This document shows positions 12,790-25,166 of a stretch of DNA of 64,000 nucleotides, piece by piece; the stretch's first letter is position 1; each line of letters begins with the position of its first letter. Below the pieces are notes generated by a model. It was not told the origin of the DNA. It ran no database searches and worked only from the letters and a program-made list of their open reading frames with translations. The DNA lies in assembly GCA_963971405.1 (NCBI GenBank), contig OZ020487.1, positions 46,783,039 through 46,847,038 on the forward strand, in the 5' to 3' direction. Source of the DNA: Psococerastis gibbosa (Eukaryota; Arthropoda; Insecta; Psocodea; Psocidae). Position numbers and translations under genes: made by a program.

Positions 12790-12900
12790 AACTGGACTTG
12801 GCGGGATTCGAACCCACGATCTTCGCCGGTTTCTATATCCTCTAATTTTGGACATAACGAGGTTACCTCTTCAGCCAAAGTTAATTTAATGTCAGTGTTA
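12790..12900 (-). mobile_element. tRNA(Ser/Leu)-like SINE head or pseudogene
   Basis: The minus strand shows an A-box-like TTTGGCTGAAGAGGTAAC and, about 65 bases on, GTGGGTTCGAATCCCGCCA, a perfect B box. The cloverleaf is not clean and the spacing is that of a long-variable-arm tRNA relic. I call it a tRNA-derived retroposon head rather than a functional tRNA. Confidence 0.45.
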
Positions 12901-12944
12901 TATATAGCACCATATATAATACTGTATATAATCCAATTTTCAAA

Positions 12945-13075
12945 ATACACGTGTGTTCCTGTGGCCTGCTGTCATCAATTGTGCGTCATCATTATCCAAT
13001 CAGAGCGCTAGATACTTCTCTTTTAGACTGCTGATGGGCAGGCTCCCTGAAGCGACAAAAGACTTGGAACGGCGA
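12945..13075 (+). repeat. Dispersed repeat, pair with 31728-31860
   Basis: ACACGTGTGT.CC.GT, GCCTGCTGTCATCAATTGTGC, ATTATCCAATCAGAGCGCTAG and AGGCTCCCTGAAGCGA.AAAAGACTT are shared with 31728-31860. Confidence 0.55.
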
Positions 13076-13210
13076 CATAGAACGGCGACTTGTAACGGCG
13101 ACTTGTAACGGCGACTTAGAGGGCAATTCCTAGGCAACTCTCAAGAAGAAAAGGGAGAGAGAGAGAGAGAGGGCAATTCTCAGACGACAGCAGACGATTC
13201 AGAAGAGCGA
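13075..13210 (+). repeat. (ACGGCGACTTGTA)n mini-array and (GA)n
   Basis: Four copies of ACGGCGACWTR spaced by 12-13 bases are followed by GAGAGAGAGAGAGAGA (13151-13173) and purine-rich sequence. It is low complexity with no gene. Confidence 0.6.
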
Positions 13211-13299
13211 GAGAGCAGGGATGCTAGGGTAAGTTTCTGTAATATTTTAATTTATATATTTCGAACTGTATACGTTTTACGAAGTATTTTATGATCATA

Positions 13300-13685
13300 G
13301 GTGCCCATTCCATTGACCGGCTAGGGCTATTTCCAAAAACAGTGACGTGGTAGCAGACATTCAAGACTTAGGTGTCGTTTCCACCAACCTCGCATTGCAG
13401 AATTGACGGAAATGTTTATTTTCCTCTGTGCCATAGTTAAAATTGATCAATGATCATACAGTAAAATCACAAACAAACAAACTAAAATTAAAAAATGGCG
13501 TCATGGGATATGTTAAGTACAAACATTTTAATAGATTTCTATAAAAAGAAAAATTCTAATTTCCGTCAATGTCATTTGCATTCTGCAATGCGCGAGATCG
13601 GTGCAAACGCAACGTAAGTCTTGAATGTCTGCTACCACGTCACTGTTTTTGGAAATAGCCCTAGCCGGTCAATGGAATGGGCGCC
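13300..13685. mobile_element. 386-bp element with about 120-bp inverted repeats
   Basis: The left arm GGTGCCCATTCCATTGACCG to about 13420 and the right arm (about 13560-13685) are reverse complements with few differences over 120 bases, including the long block CTAGGGCTATTTCCAAAAAC. The AT-rich loop of about 140 bases is unique. Such long arms make a strong hairpin. The flanks give ATA and TTA, hinting at a 3-bp target as in PIF/Harbinger, but this is not conclusive. Confidence 0.75.
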
Positions 13686-14134
13686 TTAGCCACCCAGCTT
13701 GACTATTAACACAACAGCTTTAATGAAATAATATTACACCATTGTCACTAGCCTTTACCAAAAGACTGATTCACCATGACTGAGCCATAAGTAATTTTGG
13801 GCAGCAAGATATCTTCCAAGTTCCACCAGCAGGGGGGAGGTATATGACGAAGCACGGGGGACATTAAAGCTTTTCGAAAATGAGTGTTCCACCAAGTGTA
13901 CACTAGCCCCCCATAAATCTAAGCTTCCGTCACAATTTACATTTGCTAAGTTCGTAAGAAGACCGGGGGTGGTTACTGTTTGGAATGCGTCTTCACAGTT
14001 ATTGTTCCAAGGGGGGTGAAATGCCCATAATTCAACCAGGATTTAGGTCCCTTTCTACCCTTGGCTTACTTCAAAACCATTTTGAGATCATCTACAATTT
14101 CTGTTAGTGGTATAAACAATATAAATTCTGTGGG

Positions 14135-14275
14135 GACTGGTTCGAGTCCCACCCGAATGCCAAAATTTTCTAGTGGTACAATTATTTATCTTCTGACTAC
14201 CATGCTTCGGAGGGCATGTAAAGCCGGCGGTCCCGGCAGTCTTCCCTGACTGTCGATAGGTTAAACAGGAGGCTG
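14135..14275 (+). mobile_element. tRNA-derived SINE, family A, diverged
   Basis: GGTTCGAGTCCCACCCGAATG carries a perfect B-box match, and CATGCTTCGGAGGGCATGTAAAG follows. The 3' part differs from the other copies. Confidence 0.55.
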
Positions 14276-14579
14276 TTGATGCAACCTGAAAACTCCTGTA
14301 CCACGGGTAGTACCACCCCGACACGAATTTACTTATTACTGTGGGGACGCGGGCTATGGTAGTCTGCCTACAATTTATATTGATAATATGATAAATTTCC
14401 AATACCAGTGTACAGTTACTTTTTTGGAATAGTAAAACTACGTTGAGTTGAACGATACTTCTTCTTCCTCCACCCTCTTAGTGTCACATGCGCAGCCTGA
14501 AAGGGTCTTCCCAGACGCATTTCTTATACTCCACTGAACCGAACGTTGCAGAAGAATAAATCCCGGTCATCGACTTCAA

Positions 14580-14720
14580 TAGCGAGGTGGTAGCGTGCTT
14601 ACACTTGTGCGATCTGAGACGTGTCGTAACTCATCATAGGTACTAACCTACAGAGGCGACTGAAGAGGTCAATCGGATACATTCATTGAATTGTTAGTAT
14701 GCGATTAACCTTTTTTAACA
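14580..14720 (+). mobile_element. SINE-like repeat, family B
   Basis: GAGGTGGTAGCGTGCTTACACTTGTGCGATC through CAGAGGCGACTGAAGAGGTCAATCGG to TGCGATTAACCTTTTTT. Confidence 0.6.
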
Positions 14721-15049
14721 AACAAGAAATCAACAAACAAGAAGTTGACTGACATAATATGCAAGTGTTACGCGAACAACCGCTATCTGACAAATAAATG
14801 GAAGTCAGACAATTCTTAATAATTATTTATTCGTCAACCGGTCATCAATGGTTTTCACAAGCACTAAATTTCTTGGACCGTCAATTACAGGCGAGACATG
14901 TTTCAAGATAATGACTTAATATGCGCCTATTTTTTTTTTTCAAACATTCAGTGGACCTGCGCAGATTACTAAGATTAGGTATATCTCGGAGGCTCGACAG
15001 CAGGGAGTTCAGTTGCAGCTGAGCCAGTTGCAATCTGATACAGTGTACA

Positions 15050-15170
15050 CAGATCCACTGAAGATGACGACCGCTGATGTTGACGAAACGTTTGCAAATA
15101 CGCCTTCAGAACTACTAAGGCCTATCATCCCAGATTCTACGTCATGTAACTCCGGCCGTGAAAGTCTTTG
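15050..15170. mobile_element. Repeat family E copy
   Basis: CACTGAAGATGACGACCGCTGATGTTGACGAAACGTTTGC through CTATCATCCCAGATTCTACG to CTCCGGCCGTGAAAGTCTTTG. Confidence 0.55.
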
Positions 15171-15737
15171 TATTTATATTACACTATAATTATCTGCTTA
15201 CCGGCCTATTCCAACTCCACTCAATATATTATCTCTTCTCATAGCAGATAACAACAACCATAGACCTACAATATCCCATAATAACCCGAAATAATGATGC
15301 TGACTCAGCACAAAATCCCTTTTCCGTAACGATCAGCCCATAAACTCTCATTCACTCCATCGGCATGCGATTAGGGGTTGTAGCCTACAGCAATGCACCC
15401 CACTCCCACCTCAAAATCCCTCCTGTTGGATGTAATTTTTGCATTGACGGATCCCCTATGATCCGCAGCAATTAGAATTCCCCAGGCGATTCAGCAATAT
15501 TGACCACAAGGGCTCGTTACCGTACGTGGCTGTGCTGACGTCCCTTGTGTTATAAGTAGTGGGAGGGGAGGGGCTTACAGGCGTACCAGTAATGAGGGAG
15601 GATTTGCGTCGAAATTTCAATGCTGAGAATATGCGAAAATGGTTAGGTAGCCTAGCTTGATAGTTTATCAAAATTCATAGAATCTCCTCATACCAGTTCA
15701 GTTGCATTAAGTAAGCGCGTTCATCATCCCCACTCAC

Positions 15738-15870
15738 CACTGTCACGAAGCGGTACAATCCGAGATGATAGGCCGTGGTTGTTCAAAAAGCGTACTACCA
15801 AACGTTTCGTCAACATCTCCGGTCGACATCTTCAGTGGAACTGCGTAGACTTCTAAGATTTTATTCATTT
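15738..15870. mobile_element. Repeat family E copy
   Basis: GAAGCGGTACAATCCGAGATGATAGGCCGTGG through AAACGTTTCGTCAACATC to CATCTTCAGTGGAACTGCG. Confidence 0.55.
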
Positions 15871-16364
15871 ATTTAACACTAGTTACTAACTCCTGTTTAC
15901 TGTTACAAATGGTAAACATAGCGTATATTAAGTTTAAATTTTTGTAGTAATAACAAAAAAAAACCTACGACACAATTTTCCAAAAAGTTCCTTCATCATT
16001 CTCTTTTCATGAACTCTTACAAAAGCTATTTTCATCAACACCGCGACTTTAAAGGGGTATAAGCTAGAAGGTGTTGATGGGTTCTGGCGGGAACGAGCTT
16101 GAGAGATAAGAGGTAAGATATAAAGATAAAAGATAGAGGTGACAGGAGCAACACACCTGAGGCCCTTGCTGTTCATCTTTTATGTAACAAGCCTTGGGGG
16201 AAGGTTTATTACGCCAAATAAGAGTTTATGACGCCTAGCAGATATAGTGTAATGTACCGACTCTGCGGTTATTTCAATCAAATCTTTGCCCTTTTTTATA
16301 CACACGGAGAATAGAGAGGAATACTCACATTCAATTACTCAAAGTACCTACCCGTAAAATATAT

Positions 16365-17015
16365 TAAGAACTAGTCCGAGTTTACTCGAACATGCTTTCC
16401 AATTTATCAATTAGTAGTTACAGATAATAAGTTATTTCATAGTAAATAATTTAATAATAATAGCAGGTATTGGGGCGTGAATTTTATAGGATTTCTTCAA
16501 AAAATAATATTTTGCACTAAACTAAATACTTTTTTGGGGAAGCAACCTGTTCGGTATTGTTACTCTATTTAACACCTAAAACACACCTGAAGGTAGAAAT
16601 CATCGATAGAAAGGTTCCGCAGAAAATTATTTTTTAGCCATTTTTCATGAAATTTTAGTTATTTTTAATTTTTTACCCTTAGAAGCAAACTATGAAGGGG
16701 CAATTGACCCATTGCGTATTGTTAACATTAATATCGACTACAATATGTGTAAATGTAAAAGAAATCGTTGAAGCCATTTTTGAAAAATAATTTTTTTAGA
16801 CGTTTTTTTGGAGTTTTTTGAGAATAAAACTCCCCCAAATTGAGCTTGTCCAAAATAAAAATAATTGGTCTCGAGGTATGATTTTTGTTAACCTAAATGT
16901 CAAATTTCATCAAAATCGACCAAGTAGTTTGCCCGAAAATCGATGAACAGACAGAACTACAGACGTGTAAATCCGTTGAAATCTCGGAATCGAACATTTC
17001 GACCATCACAAAGCA
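16365..17015 (+). mobile_element. Copy of the 1-kb hAT-type element, internally deleted
   Basis: TAGTCCGAGTTTACTCGAACATGCTTTCC starts the copy. The poly-G and CRE-like (TGACGTCA) block is missing. Core sequence continues from about 16545 to CGACCATCACAAAGCAAG. Confidence 0.7.
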
Positions 17016-17049
17016 AGTGTAGCATTTGATAATAGCCTATGCACACTTT

Positions 17050-17430
17050 TCCACGGACTGCCAACGGCTTTACCAAGTTGAATCCATGAGAGTACAGCGT
17101 GTTTCAAACTGCGGCAGACTTGGTAGTGTGCACAGCGTTTGCAGGGGAACATTGTGGGACACGATAACGCGCTGAGACTATACCAGTCAGTCTACGCACG
17201 TGGCAAGTCCGGGTCACCTTAGCATTAATCGTGTGACTTTACTATGTTCCCCAAACGGTTCGGAATCCACTATAATCAGGAAGTCCACCCTGTCCCTGTC
17301 AGTCAACCCCCCTTCTCCCCGAGGTGTAAGAGTCTGCCCTTAGGGTGCCTAATAAACAAACTCACTCCCCCCACAAGGCTGACAGGGTTGCTTAAAGCAG
17401 AAATGCTGAAAGCAGCCGTTGAAGAAAAAA
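17050..17430 (+). repeat. Unclassified interspersed repeat, family C
   Basis: Shared landmarks are CCAAGTTGAATCCATGAGAG, GTGTGCACAG.GTT.GCAGG, CTAATCGTGTGACTT.ACT.TGTT and GTGGTTCGGAATCCACTATAATCAGG. Other copies, all on the same strand, are 20925-21300, 38385-38645 and 55903-56170. No protein or pol III promoter is evident. Confidence 0.6.
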
Positions 17431-17814
17431 AACATTTCCACTGACTCCCACCTTCAAAACACAAGACTCCTTCTTAATCCTACAACCAAATCATCCACTT
17501 CATAACAAGCTTCTCTATACAGTTTTACAAAGGAATAAACAATTCCATTTATAATCTGTCGCTTATGAAATGCTTTTATATTCGTTTTGATAATTTTGAT
17601 AACTTGCATCATTAATCAAATTGATCGTTACAATAACGAATGATTTATTCCTCTATTTATTAGCCCTCGAGTTCGTTTGCGGATATTCCGATAAAATCTC
17701 GTGAAATAAAACTGTTGATAAATTTTAGAAATTTTTATGTCTTCATGTTTTCAGTAAAAACAAGTTGGCTAGATATGTTTGCTCCTAATCAGTTTTGCCA
17801 ATTCTTAAGAGGAA

Positions 17815-17912
17815 GCTTACCCTAGAATCTAGTGTTTTTAGTTTAGTTATAATTGTATTGTATTGCATTGTTTTGTGTGTTTCAATATAATTATTCATTC
17901 ATTCATTCAATA
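17815..17912 (+). mobile_element. LINE-like 3' tail with (ATTC)n end
   Basis: A TTGTATTGTATTGCATTG-rich UTR ends in ATTATTCATTCATTCATTCAAT. The form is that of a LINE or SINE 3' end; no coding part is visible. Confidence 0.4.
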
Positions 17913-17914
17913 TC

Positions 17915-20900
17915 TAGGGCCTATAGCCTATAATATCTAGGGCTTAGATACTAGCCTCCCCCCCCCCCCCTGGATAACTCCAAACTCTTTTCCGAATAAA
18001 CAAAGTTGTGTCACCTACTGTACATATATGCCTGTTAGAGAGCAAAATGTAGAGGAACATTCCCTTTAAGGAATATGACCAGGCCCGACCTTGGGATTTC
18101 GCCACCCTGGGCAACAAGTCATCCAGCACCCCCAACCCCATTAAAACAAAATGTTTCAAAAGGAAATTGTGAGAAATACGACCATAGTATAAGGTGAAAA
18201 CTCTCAAGGTTTACCTTAATTAACATGGGTAAACACCAATGCCATGAGGTATTTTTTTATTTCGACTGGCGCCCCCCCCCCCCCCTCAAGCTTGGCCCCC
18301 TGGGCAAATGCCGAGTCTGCCCCCTATTTATAGGACAATAAGACCTCATGCCTTAAACCTCAGCAACCAATACTTCTTCTTGGTAAATTTAATATTTCTC
18401 AAAATGTAGTCAACAGCATTTTTGGAAATAAGAAACGTCAACGTTTCACAGCATTTTGAAAAATTCTACGTTCCAGATTAACACTTCTTACAATACTTTC
18501 ATGTGCGGAAATTTTCAGGGGTCTTGTGTTTTCGATAAATAAGGGTGAAGAAGTAGAGGGGGCGGGGGGTGTGAAAAAACACCATTAACCAAGGAGAGAC
18601 AGAGGGTGCAAAGACAACGCGGCACCCTTCATATGAATTATTCAATGATTAGTGGCTTCTCAAGATTTATACTATTATTCCCCGCATTTCTCATTCGACG
18701 AAGGTTGAAAGCTTTGTCGAAAAATATATGAAAAATTATTGAAAAGTCATGAAAGTATCTTGCCAAAATCGTAAGAGTCGTACCGGATCTTGGCTGCTAA
18801 GTATGTTACATTGTGTCAATGAAGAAAGAAGAAAGAAAGAAAATTGTCTTTATTTTCCATGTGGGCGAATTTTGGGCCTTTAGGCCCACTCTTACAACTA
18901 ACAAACTAACCCATGGTGAGCTGGGCACAGCAGCTGTGCCACAGCTTGTCTATTATCGCTTGTAGCCTGTGTAGGTTGGCATGTAAAGCAGTTTGCCAGC
19001 AGCAAAAAATTCGTCGATTAGAATATTTAGAACTCTAATTATAATGCGTATGCATTCCAGTACAGTTATAAAGCGTAGGCCGACTGTATCCGTTTTACCG
19101 TGTTAGCCGGGTCGTACTGGCAAGGCGAGCAAACGGTAATCCACTCTACTGGTTCTCTTGGAAATTCGAAGTGTTACCTAATTCCGGGATTTTTCCCTAA
19201 TTCTGGGATTGTTGACTGGCCCGTTCTTTATTTTGGGATTCCGGGTATTTCCGGGATTTTTTAATAAGTAGAAACATTGAGATAAAACATTGTATAATTG
19301 ACTTAATCCATGAAGTTTTTCAGAAATTTGATGGAAAAGAATAATCAATGCAATTTTCAAATTCAAAATGAACCATTTAAATTACAATTTACAATATGAA
19401 ATTTTTAAAAATGGCATAATAGAATCTTTTTTCCATAAAATATTTAAATTTAAAATTTAAATAGATAGATAGAAAAGTCCGGGAATTTTCGGAAAAGTAT
19501 GGCGGGAAAATTTTCTTTGTACGTTGGCAACGCTGCTCTTGGTAGCCAGATACATGCTTTACCTCATAAAGTTATAAATAACAACGAGTATAAGTCTTAT
19601 GTCACAGCCCTTTAGGACTAAGCAGACGCCAGGCGCACCAGATTTTACCATGATTTTTTTTTTTAATTCCTTTTTTTTCCTTGTGAAGTGAATTTGATGG
19701 ATGGAATTTGAAGGTGTACAGAGTAGTAGAAACGCTAACCATTTTAAGCTTTTCACGCCTTCTAGCGGAATCATCATTAACTAACAACTTCTGTTAAGTC
19801 AGCAGAAGAGGCTGTCCTTATACCGGTTTAAACATTTCCCACTAATTAGAAAGTCTCAGAGTGAGCACTTGTCTTTTATGACTTTCCTTCCACTTTAGAT
19901 GAATATATTCTAGAGAAATGTCAAAGTTCAAGGTTTTTCCTCCCCTGGAGAAATAAAGCAATTATAACCGTTTTTGCATTCTTGTTAAGTAAAAAGTAAA
20001 AAAGTAAAAGTAAATTTTATTTATCGAGGAATACATTCTACATACATTTCATTAGTGGTTCAGAGGGGCACCTTTGGGAATTCCCGTGATGGGGAAGTTT
20101 TTTTTTAAAGTCTTTCTCGTCAGCAAGAAAATGGTAATGCAAACGACACAGAGTTATCTTTCCATGGGAGCATACTAGGGTTAACGGGGGGGGGGGCGGC
20201 AGAAAAGATAAAGTAAATGTATTTCAAAATTTTCCTACATCATATACATTAGTAAAAATATGGGGTCCGTTAGGCTAGGTCCGTGACTCCATGATGGGCC
20301 CCTAAACAGTGTCTAAAACAAGGAATATAAATACACTTATTTCATTTATAAATCACTATAAACACAAAAAAAAAATATTAGTAAGTAAGCAAGGAAGAAA
20401 CAATAATAATAATGGTAAGTACAATGCAAATCGATTATATAATGTATAATATATAAGTAGAAAGATTAAAATCAAATCAACAACTTGAGCTAAACTGAAT
20501 TGTGTAGAATTGTGATAATTATTATCAAAACCTTTACAGGTTTGTAGGTCGTCATTCCATAGGGTTGTTTATACTTTCTACGACACACTGCGTATCCTGT
20601 AAAAAAGACTCTCTCCATGACAAAAAAAGAACAATAGAAAAGTCAAGGTTCATAATGAAAGTGCTAGAGGGTAACAGACTGAATGGGGGGAGGCGGTGTA
20701 GAACATGTTCCCACTCTGACTGGAAAACACAAAAGATAATGGAGAAAAGAATGTGGTAATCATCGCAGCACCGCCGAAGAAAAAGAGTTAATATCCGGAA
20801 GCAACATATGCACCCCTCGCCCACCCCATCTTATCACATTGTTGGGAAACCCATAATATTGCAATGTAACATACTGTACGTAATGTTGGCTCATTCCTCT
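17915..20900. other. No gene seen; repeat debris
   Basis: 18070-18330 starts CAGGCCCGACCTTGGGATTT and contains a C-run then CCCCCTGGGCAAATGCCGAG, probably another hAT-like remnant. 19140-20900 is AT-rich with no motif I recognise. Confidence 0.5.
18815..18910 (-). mobile_element. LINE/SINE 3' end, (TTTC)n-tailed family
   Basis: The minus-strand copy begins with a GAAAGAAAGAAA tail on the plus strand and has the GGGCCTTTAGGCCC hairpin. A fragment of the 'AATGCCAACGACCCC' repeat family follows to about 19010. Confidence 0.6.
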
Positions 20901-20924
20901 AATGATTTCGAACCAATGAGTGAT

Positions 20925-21300
20925 GGTTTACGTCATTGGGAAGTATTTCTGAACGGCCAATGGCCTTACTATGTTGAAACCATGAGAGCAGAGCGTGTTT
21001 CAAACTGCGGCAAACTTGGTAGTGTGCACAGCGTTGGCAGGTTAGCATGGTCGGCTTTGATAACGCGCCGAGACTTTACCAGACAGTCTATGTGCGTGTC
21101 GAGTCCTGGTCACCTCCGAAGTAATCGTGTGACTTTACTATGTTCCTCAAGTGGTTCGGAATCCACTATAATTAGGGGGTTCACCTTCACCCTGTCAGTC
21201 AACTCCCCTTCTACCTGAGGTGAAGGGGCTTGCTCTAAGGGTGCATCAAGTTAATAAACAGACTGACCGGGTTGCTTAAAGCAGAAATGCTGAAAGAAGA
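20925..21300 (+). repeat. Unclassified interspersed repeat, family C
   Basis: GTTGAAACCATGAGAGCAGAGCGTG to GGTTGCTTAAAGCAGAAATGCTGAAAG. This is the most complete copy with 17050, sharing the 3' end GCTTAAAGCAGAAATGCTG. The 136-codon ORF here is a repeat shadow. Confidence 0.6.
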
Positions 21301-21769
21301 AAAAACAGTATTTCTGGGCTATTTTGTAAACATTTCTGCAGAATATAGGTTATGCAATAAAATGTTATTCAATAGCACCGTTTGTTTGATGACATATCAT
21401 AGGTCGCTGGTTCATATCCGGCTCGAAGTACCAAAATGTTTGATGTATAGGAGAATATTAGACTCATTAGTCTTATTATTAAAAGCATTAATTCCTTTAT
21501 TCATAAGTGAACCGCACATGAACAAATTAATGAACTTGTTATATCCTGAAATATACTGGTCTCGGAATGCTGTAACGCATGCGCTTTAACACCTTTGTCC
21601 GATGATTAATCTATTCCATTGCACAATAATTCCCTTCCATACAATATTGAGGACTCTATCAGCATGACCTGTTTAATAAAAAGTAAATTACTTAATATTT
21701 TCCAATCCCGAAACTATCACGTTCTTGCTTCGCCACTAGTTTTACTGCAAATTGGGATCTATACTCTAT

Positions 21770-21995
21770 AAGTGTATGTTCTCTCAGTGTCGAATGTCAA
21801 CCATTATTTTATGTATGCACAATCATTTTTCGTAATTTTTAATCTTTATTTGTTTTGACACTAATTTTACTTTTACTTATATATTTGTAAATGGGGGACT
21901 TGTCCTTTGTGCCCCCATTCATTTGTAATATTGTAGTAATTAATTGATGTCAATGTTGTTGTTTTTTTAATAAATTTGAATTTGAATGAAGAGGA
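21770..21995 (+). mobile_element. LINE 3' UTR with AATAAATTTGAATTTGAATG tail
   Basis: The segment TTTTTAATAAATTTGAATTTGAATG after a T-rich tract is the typical short-repeat 3' end of Jockey/CR1-type elements. Upstream sequence (21300-21770) gives no convincing RT motif, so only the 3' end is called. Confidence 0.5.
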
Positions 21996-22860
21996 AGAGG
22001 ATGATTTAATGTAATGTTTCAAAATGAATTGGTCTTGGTTCAGGCAGAGATTTGAAATATTTGAACAGCTCCCGCGAATAACGTTCTAACCCTCATTTGC
22101 TTCAAAACTTAATCAAATGCAGAACAATGATCTACAGGGAATTCCTCACCAGCCAGTATTTTTAGTTTATGAATATTGCCCCCGATGGTAGTTCAACCCA
22201 CTCTGCAACACAGGTGTCTGCGGAAGAACATAATAACCCAACTGGCATTTTAAAATTGGTATCAATTTTGTATTCTATGAAAAAGAGGCTATTAACCGAC
22301 ACCCATTGGCCAAAGTTCTTGAACTCAGTCCTCAGGACTACTAGACCAATTGGTTTTGCACAAATCAACTTCAACTTATCATGCATATCAAAATGCTCGG
22401 AAAAATTTCTTCTGTTGGTCCTAATATCGTTGACAGCTCTGGGATTGATATTTCATGAGATATTACGTCTTGTTTACACTTATAAAGCTTCTCTCTCCGT
22501 CCAATTGTCTCGTAAGATTTAATATCTAGAGTCTCATGTGGGTTACCTCAGTTCGGATCCTTAATCAAAATTTAAATTACAACAGAAACTCCTTGAAATA
22601 GAAGGAGAACGTGATTATAACGGGTTTGCATACATGACCACGAACTGGAGTGATGTGCACCCCATGATCTTCCGTCATCCCTCATATAGTACATGCAGCC
22701 CCAAAGGTGTTCATTATTCACGTTCTCTCTAATAAGGTGAAGGGTGCGGGTGTCAAATGACGTCATAGTGTTTTGTAATAACATGGGGGGAAGGGAAGAA
22801 GCAGATGTGCCCATTGGGATTGCACCCCGTGACAGGTTCACAAGTTTTGCTGAATGACAA

Positions 22861-23030
22861 ATTCTGACTCTCACCCTAGATGTCTTTGGTTCGAGTCGCA
22901 CGCTACATTTTCTGGCCATGCTTCGGAGGGCATGTAAAGCAGGCGGTCCCGGGTCTGCCTAGTTGAGTGTAGGAGGGGCTTTACAACCCTAACTCCGCTA
23001 GGTTGGCTTAGTAATAGAACCAAAAAAAAA
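22861..23030 (+). mobile_element. tRNA-derived SINE, family A
   Basis: TTGGTTCGAGTCGCACGCTACATTTTCTGG and GCTTCGGAGGGCATGTAAAGCAGGCGG lead to a GTTGGCTTAGTAATAGAACC end, as in the other copies. Confidence 0.65.
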
Positions 23031-24779
23031 TGCAATATTTATTTTATTTTATTTATCAGGAAAACTTAAACAGAAGAGGTCATTTTGTCATATTGAATTT
23101 CTGTTAGACAGCTTCTCATTGAATTTCGCTATATTGTCGCTCTAAAGTCAGAAGGGTGTAGCCAAAATTGTTGGCGACATTTAGTTATGATCATATTAAG
23201 TAGCCTAAGTAAGTTCTACCTCTGCATGTGCCGAATAAAAATCATACGTGAAAAATAAGGCGGGCATTGTCAATTAGGAGGGCGTATCTGACTGATTGTT
23301 ATGAGCAAAAGCAGATCTTTATAAGCAATTAGGTCGACATTTTGTTTTTGATGGTACCCCCTTCTGACTTTAGGGTGACGATATGGTGGCCACCCCTAAA
23401 ATGGGCGATTGTCCCTTGGAATTTGACAGTTAGTCCATTGAACGCCTTACCGCACTTTATTCGAATTCCTAGCCTTAGGAAGGTGTTGCATTGATCAGTA
23501 TTACATGTACAAGTCAGAAGAGGAGTGGGAACAATTGCTGGAACTGGACTCTTCAGAGGAATTCCAGGCGGAACGTGTTGAGACTCGACAAACCGGAAAT
23601 AAAGGGGACGATAATGAGACAAAGAAAGTCTCCGCTCTCGACATCCTCCACTTGCCCCCCCCCCCCCCCCCATTGGGCGGAGAAGAGTTTTTCAATTTCG
23701 TATTCCAGACATCCGTTCAGCAATAACAGTGTAGACATCTAGAATGATGGAATAACAAGACATGCATTGCTGGATCACCAACTAGGCACACTAGACAACT
23801 AAGGGCCCAAAGCTGCCTGAGGGCCCACAACTTTTTTAAAAAAAAAAGTTAAGGCCAAACCGGAGGGGGTCACGTGACTGGCCTGGAAATGTCTTTGCAG
23901 GGGGTTCCTAATTTCCGTTTTAATATGGAATTTTTCACAACTATTCATAATACCTTGAAAAATGTGCTTTTCCTAATAATGTAAAACTCAAATTTTTAAA
24001 ACAGAAAGTTTTCCCGCCAAAACTTTTTAATTTGCTATGTTGGCGTTGCATGTAGATGCATTTGGTCCAGGCCCTGAGCTAAAGGGGCGGTAAAATAATT
24101 CCGTTGAAAATTATCAAAACAGGCCACTCGAAGGAAAACGTTATACAGTAACCAGAAACAGGTTTCCGGGTGGTTGTTTGGCACTAAAAACAGGACAGTA
24201 ATCAGGATGCAAAATGAGGGGGGGGGGAATTAAGGTGAAGTAGGGGCGCCAATCGATAAATTTGCCCCCCCCCCCCTCCCGAAGAAATCGTAGCTTAGGA
24301 TATGCACTTTCATAGCCAAATTTCAGAAACATCCCTCTTCCTAAGTCCGAAAGGGGTCCAAATATGCAAGTGAAATTCTTACAACCCGTTATTTCACAGT
24401 TGAAATTTAACAATTTTTCCCCTTCCGACAGTTACAACCGTATGTATTGTGCCTTGTTTGTAATTTTAGTTGCCAAAGTTAATTAGAAATAATTAATAGG
24501 AGTAGTGTAACTGTATTCATTCAATAGGAATAGTGTTTCCAATTTCCTCCGCTGACAGATTACCTGGATCTGCCCCTTTCTTCTCTTCTCAACCCCTTCA
24601 CTACATATTAAGGACATTCATTTTCCCAGCAACAAAAATTCATTCATTCATTCATTACTTCAGGCAAATCGATTACGATTACTCCGTAACCAGGCAACGC
24701 CTGCAAAACCAACAACACGCGAAACAAAGTATATACACGCCTGTACACACATTGCATAACCAACAATTTCAAGGCGTAC
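23031..24779. other. No gene confirmed
   Basis: 23505-23640 is open on the plus strand with an acidic reading (SEEEWEQLLELDSSEEF...) and on the minus strand in two frames; it is unplaced. Poly-C runs are at 23646-23662, 24218 and 24265. If 24780-25166 is a first exon, this is where its next exon would be sought; I found none. Confidence 0.5.
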
Positions 24780-25166
24780 CTGTCGTGTCCCGTCGTCTTC
24801 TCTATCGAATTTCTCAAACCTGAAGCTGTTGCTCCTATACAGTTCATTATCAGGTTTCCTGTTGCAAAGCCTGCGCGCAAACGACCTGTCTAGGAAACTC
24901 CCTGTCGTTGCAGTCCACAGGTCAAGGCGGAATTGTAGGCTTTGTAAGAGGGTCATTTGCGGACGGTGTCTACTCCGCCTGGGGCGATGCGCCCTGCCTG
25001 ATCGCCTCGTGCACACGTTGACCAGGTCACACACTCGCGCACAAGCCACCACAGAGTCGTCCTGTGGGCCTACAGGTAGTCTGCCTACACCACGGTCCTG
25101 CCCATTCATACCGTTTTCCCTATTTTTACCACCGAGACCCACTTTTCGTAAAACCGTCGCCATCAT
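24780..25166 (-). CDS. Candidate first coding exon of an unidentified gene
   Basis: I do not recognise this protein. From the first ATG at 25164-25166 (context GAGCCATGATGG) the frame is open for 129 codons, and it reaches a strong splice donor, ACAG followed by GTACGCC, exactly in phase 0. The predicted piece is basic in its middle (RRSGRAHRPRRSRHRP, about residues 55-69) and then has LDLWTATTGSFLDRSFARRL and an acidic-aromatic end, SNSFRFEKFDREDDGTRQ. The exon and about 200 bases upstream are distinctly GC- and CpG-rich compared with the window and are not repeated elsewhere in it, which fits a promoter with a first exon. It lies about 1.8 kb downstream of the EFL1 stop on the same strand. 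No following exon was identified. The opposite strand is also open for 126 codons, which lowers the weight of the ORF itself. Confidence 0.35.

Noticed and set aside
20808-21218. 136-codon plus-strand ORF
   Set aside because: It coincides with a family C repeat that recurs three more times with broken frames.
23505-23726. Acidic plus-strand ORF (SEEEWEQLLELDSSEEF) ending in a proline run
   Set aside because: The proline run is a poly-C microsatellite, the other strand is also open, and no splice site or homologue is evident.
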